Below, piece by piece: positions 1-6,658 of a stretch of 9,097 bases of DNA. Source of the stretch: Candidatus Dormiibacter sp. GTDB taxonomy: Bacteria > Chloroflexota > Dormibacteria > UBA8260. The DNA is taken from positions 1-9,097 of the forward strand of contig JANWHI010000100.1 in the NCBI GenBank assembly GCA_025450495.1. The letters run 5' to 3'. The position numbers and the translations under genes were made by a program. Below the pieces are notes generated by a model. That model was not told the DNA's origin. It saw only the letters and a program-made list of their open reading frames with translations, and did no database searches. The first letter of the stretch is position 1, and each line of letters begins with the position of its first letter.

Positions 1-746
1 CCGAGCGGCAGCAGGCAGCCGCCGCCGAGGGCGAGCAGGACAGCGCGCTCGCAGTCCACGGCCAGCCTGGTGGTGGCGTCGCCGGCGGCTGCGGCGATCT
101 CCGCGGCCGCCGAGCCGCAGACGGCCTCGAGCGCGATCGCGCCCTGGCCCGGGGCCGGCACGAATTGCCGCGGATCCAGCCGCTGGGTGATCCGGTCCGA
201 GAGGCCGAGCCGGTCCATGGCAGCGGCGGCGACCAGCAGCGCATCCACCTCGCCCGCGGCGAGCTTGCCGAGCCGGGTGTCAACGTTGCCCCGAATCGGC
301 ACGCAGCGCAGCCCCGGGCGGATCTCGGCGAGGAGCGCGGACCGGCGTGCGCTGCTGGTGCCCACCGTGGCGCCATCCTCGAGGAGATCGAGCGGCATGC
401 CGTCGCGGGTCACCAGGGCGTCGCAGGGATCGGCGCGCGGCAGATGGGCCACCACCTCGAGGCCGTCGGCGAGCGTCGTGGGCAGGTCCTTGGCGCTGTG
501 AACCGCGATGTCGGCAGCCCCCGCGAGGACGGACCGCTCGATCTCGGCGGTGAACCAGCCCTGCCCCTCCATCTCGTCGATCGGGGTGGACCGGTTGCGG
601 TCACCTCCTGTCCGGACGATGACCAGACGGGCAGGCGCGCCACCGCTGGCCTCGATCGCCGAGGCGGCCAGCGCGGCCTGGGCCCGTGCCAGCGTGCTGC
701 CCCGGGTCGCCAGGCGCAGCACCGCGACTCCGGCGGCCGGGCTCAC
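1..746 (-). CDS. hemC: Hydroxymethylbilane synthase (porphobilinogen deaminase), 3' end cut by window edge
   Basis: This cytoplasmic enzyme polymerises four porphobilinogens into hydroxymethylbilane in tetrapyrrole synthesis. I read the frame by hand from a GTG at 746-744 and found 248 codons without a stop. The N-terminus LRLATRGSTLARAQ (about residues 10-23) is the family signature. AVHSAKDLP (81-89) carries the catalytic aspartate (Asp87, equivalent to E. coli Asp84), and GTSSARR is the conserved phosphate/substrate loop. The last visible residues, LGGGCLLPL, contain Cys244, the expected attachment site of the dipyrromethane cofactor. About 60 C-terminal residues should lie beyond base 1, judging from the usual length near 310. 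The GTG start overlaps the hemA stop (GTGA), which implies translational coupling in a hemA-hemC operon. No strong Shine-Dalgarno precedes the GTG. The identification is very secure. Confidence 0.96.
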   Translation of the reverse strand, partial: MSPAAGVAVLRLATRGSTLARAQAALAASAIEASGGAPARLVIVRTGGDRNRSTPIDEMEGQGWFTAEIERSVLAGAADIAVHSAKDLPTTLADGLEVVAHLPRADPCDALVTRDGMPLDLLEDGATVGTSSARRSALLAEIRPGLRCVPIRGNVDTRLGKLAAGEVDALLVAAAAMDRLGLSDRITQRLDPRQFVPAPGQGAIALEAVCGSAAAEIAAAAGDATTRLAVDCERAVLLALGGGCLLPL

Positions 747-2047
747 GAGGCGGCGAGGCTGTTCTCGCCGTGCTCGCCGTCCGCGTCGGGGGCGGCGTCG
801 AGAGCGAAGGCATCGCGCAGGGTGAGGGCCACGGCCGGGTCGTCCGCGAATTCACGCAGGTGGCTGATCGGGGCATGGAGGAGCTTGCCGACGAGGCTGC
901 GGGTGAGTTGCTGGATGCGCTCGACCGTGACCCCGTCGACGCCGGGCATCCGCGCCAGCGTACGCTCCACCTCCTGGCGGCGCAGCGCCTCGGCCTGGCG
1001 CACCAGGGCGGCGATCGTCGGACCGGCCGTGTCCCGCTCGTCGATGACGGTCAGCGCGTGGACCACCTCGGCTTCGATAATCGAGGTGGCCTCGGCCAGC
1101 GCCGACAGCCGCTGGCCCTGCAGCTCCGCGATCCGTCCGCCCATGGCGTCCACGTCGACCAGGGTCACGCCCGGCACGCTCGCCGCGGCCGGGTCGACGT
1201 CGCGCGGCACCGCGATGTCGATGATGCCCAGCGGCCGGTGGCCTCGCACCGCCTGGACCGCGGCGACATCCGCAGCGGTGAGCACCTGCGCGCTGCTGTT
1301 GGTGCACGAGATCACCACGTCGATGTCCGCGGCTGCAGCGAGCGGATCCGTCACAGCCACCGCGCCCGCGCCGAGCTCGGCCGCCAGGCTCACCGCCGAC
1401 TCGCCGCCGCGCGAGACCACGGTGACGCGTGCGCCCGACCGGCTGAGCCGTCGGGCGGCGAGCGTGCTCATCGCGCCCGCCCCGAGGACGAGGACGCCGC
1501 GGCCGTCGAGGTCGCTCGCGATCTCGCCGGCGATCTCCACCGCGACGTCGGCGATGCTGCCGGCGCGGCGGCCGATGCCTGTCTCTGTGCGCACCCGCTT
1601 GCCGGCCGTGAGCGCCCGGCGCATCACGTAATCGAGCGCGGTGTCCAGCGAGCCCGCCTCGCGCGCCACCTGGTGGGCATCTCGGAACTGGCCCAGGACC
1701 TGGGCCTCGCCCACCACCATGCTCTCGAGGCCGCCGGCGACGCGCAGCATGTGGCGGATCGCCTGCGCATCACGCAGCGCAAACAGGTGCGCGCCGATGG
1801 CACGGTCACCGGTGGGGTCGAGGTATTGGGCAAGCCGCGGGCAGACATCGTCGGCGAGCTCGGTGGTCGGGCAGCTGACGTAGAACTCGGTGCGATTGCA
1901 CGTCGACAGCACCGCCGCCCCGCGAAGGCCGCAATGGCCGACGAGGTAACGCAGCAGCGCACTCGCCTCTGATGCCGGGACCACGGCACGCTCCCGCACT
2001 GAGATCGGCGCGCTCCGGAAGCTGAGCCCGGCGGCGACGAGGTGCAT
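743..2047 (-). CDS. hemA: Glutamyl-tRNA reductase
   Basis: HemA reduces glutamyl-tRNA(Glu) to glutamate-1-semialdehyde with NADPH, the first committed step of the C5 tetrapyrrole pathway. The product has 434 residues, a normal length. STCNRTEFY places the nucleophilic cysteine at residue 50, exactly where the family has it. LESMVVGEAQVLGQ (107-120) is the catalytic-domain signature. The Rossmann NADP domain has GRGVLVLGAGAMS (182-194) and DIAVPRDVDP (277-286). The C-terminal dimerisation helix carries LTRSLVGKLLHAP (381-393). The open frame extends 42 codons upstream to 2173, but MHLVAAGLSF is the typical N-terminus. A good Shine-Dalgarno (GAGGGAG) lies 8 bases before the ATG at 2047, so I chose this start. 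Its stop overlaps the hemC start. Neither a rex nor a cytochrome-assembly gene is seen upstream. Confidence 0.97.
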   Translation of the reverse strand: MHLVAAGLSFRSAPISVRERAVVPASEASALLRYLVGHCGLRGAAVLSTCNRTEFYVSCPTTELADDVCPRLAQYLDPTGDRAIGAHLFALRDAQAIRHMLRVAGGLESMVVGEAQVLGQFRDAHQVAREAGSLDTALDYVMRRALTAGKRVRTETGIGRRAGSIADVAVEIAGEIASDLDGRGVLVLGAGAMSTLAARRLSRSGARVTVVSRGGESAVSLAAELGAGAVAVTDPLAAAADIDVVISCTNSSAQVLTAADVAAVQAVRGHRPLGIIDIAVPRDVDPAAASVPGVTLVDVDAMGGRIAELQGQRLSALAEATSIIEAEVVHALTVIDERDTAGPTIAALVRQAEALRRQEVERTLARMPGVDGVTVERIQQLTRSLVGKLLHAPISHLREFADDPAVALTLRDAFALDAAPDADGEHGENSLAAS

Positions 2048-2055
2048 GCGGGGAA

Positions 2056-2062
2056 CTCCCTC
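2056..2062 (-). promoter_or_regulatory. Shine-Dalgarno of hemA
   Basis: Read on the minus strand, GAGGGAG lies 8 bases before the ATG at 2047. It decides this start over the upstream ATG at 2173, whose extra 42 residues are Arg/Ala-rich and unlike the family. Confidence 0.75.
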
Positions 2063-2123
2063 GATCCGGGCGGCTGCGCAGCGCCTGCGGCGAGCGTCCT
2101 GCTCCGGGCGAATCGACGTTCTG

Positions 2124-2129
2124 AGTATA
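2124..2129 (-). promoter_or_regulatory. Candidate -10 box of the hemA-hemC operon
   Basis: On the minus strand, TATACT is one mismatch from TATAAT and sits in a locally AT-rich stretch (2111-2132) in an otherwise GC-rich spacer. Transcription would start near 2117, giving a leader of about 70 bases containing the hemA Shine-Dalgarno. No clear -35 hexamer is found 16-18 bases upstream, so this rests on the -10 alone. Confidence 0.35.
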
Positions 2130-2194
2130 TGGAAGGCCCGCATCGAGGCGGCCGGGGCAGCTGCTGGCCGCACACTGCGCCGGTGGTACCCCGC

Positions 2195-2200
2195 TACGAT
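2195..2200 (+). promoter_or_regulatory. Candidate -10 box of the DEDDh exonuclease gene
   Basis: TACGAT fits the TANNNT -10 form common in GC-rich bacteria. It lies 6 bases before an ATG at 2207, so transcription would start at or next to that A, and 26 bases before the exonuclease ATG at 2227. No recognisable -35 is present. Confidence 0.35.
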
Positions 2201-2206
2201 CGCGGG

Positions 2207-2227
2207 ATGTCCAGGGCGCCCGCCTGA
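2207..2227 (+). other. Possible six-codon leader ORF coupled to the exonuclease
   Basis: ATG at 2207 opens a reading frame MSRAPA that stops at TGA 2225-2227. This stop shares its last base with the exonuclease ATG (TGATG). With a TACGAT box 6 bases upstream, it could be a leaderless mini-ORF that delivers ribosomes to the exonuclease start, which has only a weak, distant Shine-Dalgarno (AGGG, 11 bases away). It may equally be chance: ATG followed by an early stop is common. Confidence 0.25.
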
Positions 2228-3192
2228 TGTCTGGCGAGCCGATCCCCTTCACTGCCGACGACGACACCAAGCCGGTGGCGCGCCCGGCCGGCGGCGACGG
2301 TCAGTCGCGCCGACCGCGCTACGGGCGCCGCCGGGGGCCGGTGCCGATCGGTGACAGCTTCGTGCCCCGGCTCGGTCCATCCGGAAAGGAGCCATTCGCG
2401 GCGATCGACGACATCGGCGACGACGATGCCGCCGGCCCGCTGGAGCGCCCCAGCGCGCAGACACCGATCGCGGACCTGCGCTTTGTCGCGCTCGACTGCG
2501 AGACCACCGGGCAGTCCCCGCACCGGCTCGTCGAGCTCGGCGCAGTCGCGTTCACGCTGGACCGCCATGTCATGTCGTTCGAGACGCTGGTGCACAGCAC
2601 CGACAGGATCAATCCCTACGCCAAGCGCATCCACGGCATCGGACCGGAGAGCCTGGGCGGCGCGCCGCCCGTCGAGATGGTGCTGGCCCGCTTTCAGCGC
2701 TTCTGCAGCGGCGCCGTGCTCGTCGAGCACAGCGCTGACGCCTTCGACACCCGCTTGATCGCCAGCACCATGGAGACCGCGCTCGACGCCGACAACCTCG
2801 ACACCAGCCGCATGGCCGGGGCCATCTGGGGCCTGCGCGACACCATCGGGCTCGAGCGCATGTGCACCGAGCTGGGCGTGCACCACCGCCGCCCCCACCA
2901 CGCACTCGCCGACGCCGAGGCCACAGCCGCGTGCTTCGTAGAGCTCGTTCGGCTGGGCACTGAGAAGTTCGGCTGGACCACGCTCGGCGACCTCCTCGAG
3001 GTCGCGCAACCGCCGCCGCCGCGGAGTACCGAAGTCCCTCGTGCGCGTCGCCGCCCCGCGGATGCTGCGAGCGGCGACGGGTCGGCACCGGTGGGGACCC
3101 GCCGCCGCCGCCGGGGCGGCCGGCGTCATCGTCGCGGCGGATTGGGAGCGACCCCGGCCGCACCACCCGCAGACGCCGCCCCTGCCGAGTGA
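2227..3192 (+). CDS. DEDDh 3'-5' exonuclease domain protein (DnaQ/PolC-exo-like) with basic C-terminal tail
   Basis: The 321-residue protein has one exonuclease domain, about residues 83-245. Exo I is FVALDCETTG (Asp90, Glu92). Exo II is VEHSADAFDTRLI with Asp174; the usual H-N-A-x-F-D wording is altered. Exo III is HHALADAEA with His224 and Asp229 in the H-x4-D spacing of DEDDh enzymes. These are the four acidic residues plus histidine that bind two metal ions and hydrolyse DNA or RNA from the 3' end. Residues 1-80 are a polar, probably disordered leader. Residues 266-321 are Pro/Arg/Ala-rich with a run RRRRRGGRRHRRGG (about 292-305) that should bind nucleic acid. No polymerase, BRCT or helicase domain is attached, so proofreading versus RNA or repair work cannot be told. 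The gene is divergent from hemA and converges on the next gene with a 3-base gap. Confidence 0.88.
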   Translation: MSGEPIPFTADDDTKPVARPAGGDGQSRRPRYGRRRGPVPIGDSFVPRLGPSGKEPFAAIDDIGDDDAAGPLERPSAQTPIADLRFVALDCETTGQSPHRLVELGAVAFTLDRHVMSFETLVHSTDRINPYAKRIHGIGPESLGGAPPVEMVLARFQRFCSGAVLVEHSADAFDTRLIASTMETALDADNLDTSRMAGAIWGLRDTIGLERMCTELGVHHRRPHHALADAEATAACFVELVRLGTEKFGWTTLGDLLEVAQPPPPRSTEVPRARRRPADAASGDGSAPVGTRRRRRGGRRHRRGGLGATPAAPPADAAPAE

Positions 3193-3195
3193 CGC

Positions 3196-4200
3196 TCAGA
3201 CGGCGAACTCGGCGACGAGCGGGTGGTGATCCGACGCGATCGTGGCCTCGCGGTCGGGCCAGCGGCGTCCGCCAACGACCTCGCAGCGGCGCAGGCGGCC
3301 GGCCATGATCGGGTCGGCAAACACGTAGTCGATGCGCGCAGCAGGCATCCACGTCGCGCAGGTGTATCCGCTGGCACGCGGATGGACCTGGCGGAAGCAG
3401 TCTGCGTAGCCGGCTTCGAGCAGGCGCGTCACCGTCCAGCGCTCGATGGTGCGGCCGAGCAGCCGGTCGACGGCGGCGTGGCGCGGCAGCAGCGCGGTCA
3501 GCGGGTACACCACGAAAGGAAGCACCGGGATGCCGACGTCGAGGCGGGGATCGACGCCGGCACGCAGCCACGCCTCCTCAGCCTCCGCGCTCGCGTCTCC
3601 CGGGCGCGCGGTCACCAGCCCGTTGGCCTGGCGCACCAGGACACGGGCCCGTCGCAACTCGGCCATCCGCTTGAAGAACGCCGTCGCCTCGAGACCGTCG
3701 CCGGGAGCGAGCGCGTTGAAGTCGCCGGCGATGAGGTGCGGTGTGCCATTGGAGTCACCGATGTCGCTGAGGAGGGCGTCAAGCTCGCGCCGGCGCCGTG
3801 CCTCCCCCTTGTTGCGCTCCCCAAAGCGCGCCGCCAGGTGCACCGAGTGCAGGTGCAGCTCGGGTATGTCGGCACCGCCGGTGACCAGCACGGTTTCGAG
3901 GTGACTGCGCAGCATCCGGCCGCGGTGGGTGTGGTTGTGCCAGCGGCGCACGGCGAGCCGCGACAACACCGCGATGTTGATGCCGGTGCCGTCGCTGGCA
4001 ACGCCGACGACCAGGCGCATGCCGAGGTCGCGCGCCAGCTGCGCGGCGAACTCAGGGTTGCTCACCTCCTGGAGGGCGACCACGTCGGCGTGCAGCCGGC
4101 GAAGAACAGCGGTGATGTGCTCTTCGCGGCGCGCACCGCCGAGGAGGATGTTGTACGTGACCACGCGCAGGGATCGGGTGCGGACACGTGCTCTGCTCAT
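3196..4200 (-). CDS. Endonuclease/exonuclease/phosphatase-fold protein
   Basis: The 334-residue product has the metal-dependent phosphoesterase fold shared by ExoIII/APE, DNase I, sphingomyelinases and inositol phosphatases. Motifs run in order: VVTYNIL (Asn17), VALQEV (metal ligand Glu45), HSVHL (His121), HLIAGDFNAL (Asp160, Asn162), ARIDYVF (Asp291) and the C-terminal SDHHPLVAEF (Asp324, His325), so the active site looks complete. There is no clear signal peptide, so it is probably cytoplasmic. The stretch of residues 170-260 between GDFN and the late motifs is long for a minimal member and may shape substrate choice. The substrate (DNA, phospholipid or sugar phosphate) cannot be read from sequence. 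The start at 4200 is the only ATG ahead of the first motif; no Shine-Dalgarno is seen. The gene is divergent from the membrane protein across 27 bases. Confidence 0.88.
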   Translation of the reverse strand: MSRARVRTRSLRVVTYNILLGGARREEHITAVLRRLHADVVALQEVSNPEFAAQLARDLGMRLVVGVASDGTGINIAVLSRLAVRRWHNHTHRGRMLRSHLETVLVTGGADIPELHLHSVHLAARFGERNKGEARRRRELDALLSDIGDSNGTPHLIAGDFNALAPGDGLEATAFFKRMAELRRARVLVRQANGLVTARPGDASAEAEEAWLRAGVDPRLDVGIPVLPFVVYPLTALLPRHAAVDRLLGRTIERWTVTRLLEAGYADCFRQVHPRASGYTCATWMPAARIDYVFADPIMAGRLRRCEVVGGRRWPDREATIASDHHPLVAEFAV

Positions 4201-4213
4201 GCGGAATCGCGCC

Positions 4214-4219
4214 TACAAT
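4214..4219 (+). promoter_or_regulatory. Candidate -10 box of the membrane-protein gene
   Basis: TACAAT differs from TATAAT at one base and lies 8 bases before the ATG at 4228, so the transcript would be leaderless or nearly so. It fills most of the 27-base divergent gap. Any -35 would lie inside the 5' end of the opposite gene, and none is clear. The opposite strand reads CATTGT here, a poorer candidate for the divergent gene. Confidence 0.45.
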
Positions 4220-4227
4220 GCCACGAG

Positions 4228-4818
4228 ATGGCGGACGCCGGCAGCGTTGGGCGCCCGGGAGCGATCGCCGAGCTGCTGTTTGTCCGCGGTCGCAACCCGG
4301 TGCTGAGAGTCGTGGTCGCGGCGGGCATCGCCGTCGCCTGCTGCGTGCTTGGCGTGTACTCGCTCGACATCCAGGCGCATTTCGCCGCGCAGCCGGCGGG
4401 GGGGCGGCTGAGCACCTTCCTCGCCCACGGTTCCACCGCGGCGACCGCGTGGACGGGCTGGGCCGCGGCCTTCTTCTTCGGCATCGCGCTGCTGCGCGTG
4501 CGTCGCGGCGCTCCGGAGCCGCCGGGGGGACGCACCCCCGTCGAGGCGCTCACCGCCACCCAGCTGCGCGCCGGCTTGGTGCGCGAGTACACAGTCGTGC
4601 GCATCGGGCTCACCGTGTTGAGCGCGGTGACTCTCACCGATGTCGCGCGCGCGGCGCGGTTCATGGTGGCGACAGCCAGCGGTGACAGCGTCGCTTCCAC
4701 CTCGGTGACCGCAACGGTTGTCGAAGCACTCGGTCTGGTGGCCGCGACTTTGGTGCTGGCCCTCTGGACCATGGCCTTTCGCCGCCAGCTGGTGCGGGTC
4801 GGCGCGCTGAGCGGTTAG
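4228..4818 (+). CDS. Small integral membrane protein of unknown function
   Basis: I do not recognise this 196-residue protein. Hydrophobic segments at about residues 26-46, 71-90, 122-138 and 160-182 suggest four membrane helices. A loop of about 50-70 (DIQAHFAAQPAGG) follows the first, and a polar Pro/Gly-rich loop of about 91-118 follows the second. The N-terminus (RGRNP) and C-terminus (RRQLVRVG) are basic, as expected for cytoplasmic ends. There are no catalytic or ligand-binding motifs. The open frame runs upstream to 3223, but that part is antisense to the endonuclease-fold gene. The ATG at 4228 follows a TACAAT box and gives a sensible membrane protein. It converges on the prenyl synthase with a 15-base gap in which I see no terminator. 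Confidence 0.72.
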   Translation: MADAGSVGRPGAIAELLFVRGRNPVLRVVVAAGIAVACCVLGVYSLDIQAHFAAQPAGGRLSTFLAHGSTAATAWTGWAAAFFFGIALLRVRRGAPEPPGGRTPVEALTATQLRAGLVREYTVVRIGLTVLSAVTLTDVARAARFMVATASGDSVASTSVTATVVEALGLVAATLVLALWTMAFRRQLVRVGALSG

Positions 4819-4833
4819 CTGCGGACGCCGTGG

Positions 4834-5808
4834 TCAGCTGGTGCGCTCGACGACGTACTCGCAGACTCGCTCGAGCGTGCCCCGCGCAGCGGACGATTCG
4901 AAGAGATCGAGCTGGGCGCGCGCCTGAGCGGCGAAGTCGTGAGCCTGCGCCTCGGCGGCGTCGATCGCGCCGGAGCTGCGCACCAGGTGGACGACGTCGT
5001 TGCAATCGCGATCGGTCAGCGGGTCGCGCGCCAGCACGTCGCGGAGCGCCGCGCCGGTGGCAGGGTCGCGCAGCGCGAGCATCAGCGGCAAGGTGACGGT
5101 GCCCTGGCGAAGGTCGGCTCCGACAGGCTTACCGACCTGGTCGGCTGTCGCTGTGTAATCGAGAACGTCGTCAGCGATCTGGAAGGCCATCCCGATGAGG
5201 AAGCCGTACTGGCGCAGCGCCTCGGTGTGCGCCTCGTCGAGGTGCGCCACAACCGCGCCGCAGTAGCAGCATGTCTCCACCAGAGCCGCTGTCTTGCGGG
5301 CGATCTTGCGGTGGTACTCCTCGAGCGTCTGGTCGTAGTCGCGGTGACTGGTCAGCTGCAGCAGCTCGCCCATGCAGATGGTCATCACCGTGTTGCTGAT
5401 GGCCAGGTCGATGCTGGGCTCGCCGATGGACGCGAGCAGGTTCGCACCCTTGGCGAAGTAGTAGTCACCGATGATGATCGCCGGGTTGGTGCCCACCGAC
5501 TCATGGACTGTGGTGATGCCGCGCCGGGTTCGCGCATTGTCGATGAGGTCGTCGTGCACCAGCGTCGCCGTGTGGATGAACTCGATGCCCATGGCGAGGT
5601 TGAAGGCGTGGTCGCGGTCTGCGTCACCGAGACCGGAGCTGAGCAGGACGAGCGCGGGTCGCAAGCGCTTGCCCCCGGCGCGGACGATGTGCTCCATCGC
5701 CTCGGCCATGGGGCCGAAGTCGGCGGTGACGGACTCCTCCAGCCGGCGCTCGAACTCCACGAGGTCGGGTGCGATCGAGGCCAGCAGTTCGTCGACGACG
5801 ACGCTCAC
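4834..5808 (-). CDS. Long-chain trans-polyprenyl diphosphate synthase
   Basis: This 324-residue class I trans-prenyltransferase adds isopentenyl diphosphate units to an allylic diphosphate. It has GGKRLRP (45-51), the first Asp-rich motif DDLID (86-90) followed by the substrate-binding arginines in NARTRRG, the second Asp-rich motif DDVLD (213-217), and GKPVGADLRQG with the conserved Lys and Asp. The small residues before DDLID (FIHTATLVH) are typical of long-chain enzymes making hepta- to decaprenyl chains, usually the side chain of menaquinone; the exact chain length is inference. An ATG at 5841 is in frame. I prefer the GTG at 5808: it overlaps the murI stop as GTGA and has GGAG 7 bases upstream. 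It is the last gene of the hydrolase-murI-prenyl synthase run. Confidence 0.95.
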   Translation of the reverse strand: MSVVVDELLASIAPDLVEFERRLEESVTADFGPMAEAMEHIVRAGGKRLRPALVLLSSGLGDADRDHAFNLAMGIEFIHTATLVHDDLIDNARTRRGITTVHESVGTNPAIIIGDYYFAKGANLLASIGEPSIDLAISNTVMTICMGELLQLTSHRDYDQTLEEYHRKIARKTAALVETCCYCGAVVAHLDEAHTEALRQYGFLIGMAFQIADDVLDYTATADQVGKPVGADLRQGTVTLPLMLALRDPATGAALRDVLARDPLTDRDCNDVVHLVRSSGAIDAAEAQAHDFAAQARAQLDLFESSAARGTLERVCEYVVERTS

Positions 5809-6641
5809 GGAGCCGCTCCGGACACGGCTACCGCGTCCCACAGGGAGAGCAGCGTCGGCTCGGGCAGCGCTCCGCGGAAGAGCAGCTCAGCGGTGGCCGC
5901 GAAACGGCGCGGCGCGGCAGTGACCAGCAACTCTGGCGCCACCGGCCCTGCGCCGTCGGCGGCGAGGCGGTTCACCGCCAGGATCCTGACGACCCGGGCC
6001 GCGGTCGTCTCCGCGCTGTCCACCACCGCAAGGGGCCTGCCGTCGAGAACGCGCACGATGGTCGGACGCAGCAGCGGGTAGTGCGTACAGCCGAGCACCA
6101 ACGTGTCGGCACCCCAGCCGGTGACCTCGGTGAGCACGTCGCCAAGGATCGCCTCTGCGCCCGGCCCCTCCGCCTGGCCGGCCTCGACGATATCGACCAG
6201 TTCGGGCGCCGCCAGCCCGAGCACGCCGACCCCGGGATTGGCCTCCTTGATGGCATGAAGGTATTCCTGGCTGGCCCGTGTCCCCTCGGTGCTGATCACC
6301 GCCACGCGGCCGTTCCGTGTCGCCTCGACAGCAGCCTGTGCACCAGGCGCGATGACGCCGACGACGGGCACGTCGAAGCGCTCGCGAGCGGCGTTGAGCG
6401 CAGCTGCCGTGGCGGTGTTGCAGGCCACCACGACCAGCTTGGTGTCGAGGGCGACGAGGTGTTCGATGATCCGCAGCGCGAACTCACGCACCTCGTGCTG
6501 GTAGCGGGGCCCGTACGGGAAGTGGGCGAGATCGGCCAGGTAGGTCAGCCGCTCGCCGGGCAGGCGGGTGTGCAGCTGGCGGAGCACGGTGAGGCCGCCG
6601 ACTCCGGAATCGAAGATCCCGATCGGCCGGGTGTCGCTCAT
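5805..6641 (-). CDS. murI: Glutamate racemase
   Basis: MurI interconverts L- and D-glutamate without a cofactor, supplying D-glutamate for peptidoglycan. The 278-residue product opens with PIGIFDSGVGGLTVL (Asp11 and Ser12 in the catalytic loop). It has VVACNTATA with catalytic Cys74 and LVLGCTHYPLL with the second catalytic Cys185 and His187; FPYG and TEGT loops are also present. The open frame extends 54 codons upstream to 6803, but that part overlaps the hydrolase gene and is Arg/Gly-rich. The ATG at 6641 gives the standard N-terminus. No Shine-Dalgarno is seen; a TATCCT box 7 bases upstream suggests an internal leaderless promoter. The upstream hydrolase ends 17 bases before this start, and the next gene starts within its stop codon. 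Confidence 0.97.
   Translation of the reverse strand: MSDTRPIGIFDSGVGGLTVLRQLHTRLPGERLTYLADLAHFPYGPRYQHEVREFALRIIEHLVALDTKLVVVACNTATAAALNAARERFDVPVVGVIAPGAQAAVEATRNGRVAVISTEGTRASQEYLHAIKEANPGVGVLGLAAPELVDIVEAGQAEGPGAEAILGDVLTEVTGWGADTLVLGCTHYPLLRPTIVRVLDGRPLAVVDSAETTAARVVRILAVNRLAADGAGPVAPELLVTAAPRRFAATAELLFRGALPEPTLLSLWDAVAVSGAAP
5816..5819 (-). promoter_or_regulatory. Shine-Dalgarno of the prenyl synthase gene
   Basis: GGAG on the minus strand lies 7 bases before GTG 5808, inside the end of murI. It supports the overlapping GTG start over the ATG at 5841. Confidence 0.5.
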
Positions 6642-6648
6642 CGCGGGC

Positions 6649-6654
6649 AGGATA
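6649..6654 (-). promoter_or_regulatory. Candidate internal -10 box of murI
   Basis: TATCCT on the minus strand lies 7 bases before the murI ATG, in the 17-base gap after the hydrolase stop. No -35 hexamer is evident. It would let murI be transcribed leaderless and independently of the hydrolase. Confidence 0.35.
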
Positions 6655-6658
6655 GTGG

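Noticed and set aside
165..1972. Long plus-strand open frames opposite hemC and hemA (165-1631 and 686-1972)
   Set aside because: They are antisense to two securely identified genes; composition is Arg/Ala/His-rich with no domain, as expected from GC-rich shadow frames.
2048..2173. 42-codon N-terminal extension of hemA
   Set aside because: It is unlike the family N-terminus, and a good Shine-Dalgarno precedes the internal ATG at 2047.
3040..3140. CGC/GCC-rich simple repeat
   Set aside because: It is explained by the Arg/Gly-rich tail of the exonuclease in a high-GC genome; there are no regular units or spacers, so it is not a CRISPR or satellite.
2194..3571. Minus-strand open frames 2194-3129 and 2609-3571
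   Set aside because: They are antisense or out of frame to the exonuclease and endonuclease-fold genes, and are low-complexity Arg-rich translations.
3223..4227. N-terminal 335 codons of the frame that ends as the membrane protein
   Set aside because: They lie opposite the endonuclease-fold gene, read as Gln/His/Arg-rich shadow sequence, and the promoter-like box and membrane segments support the ATG at 4228.
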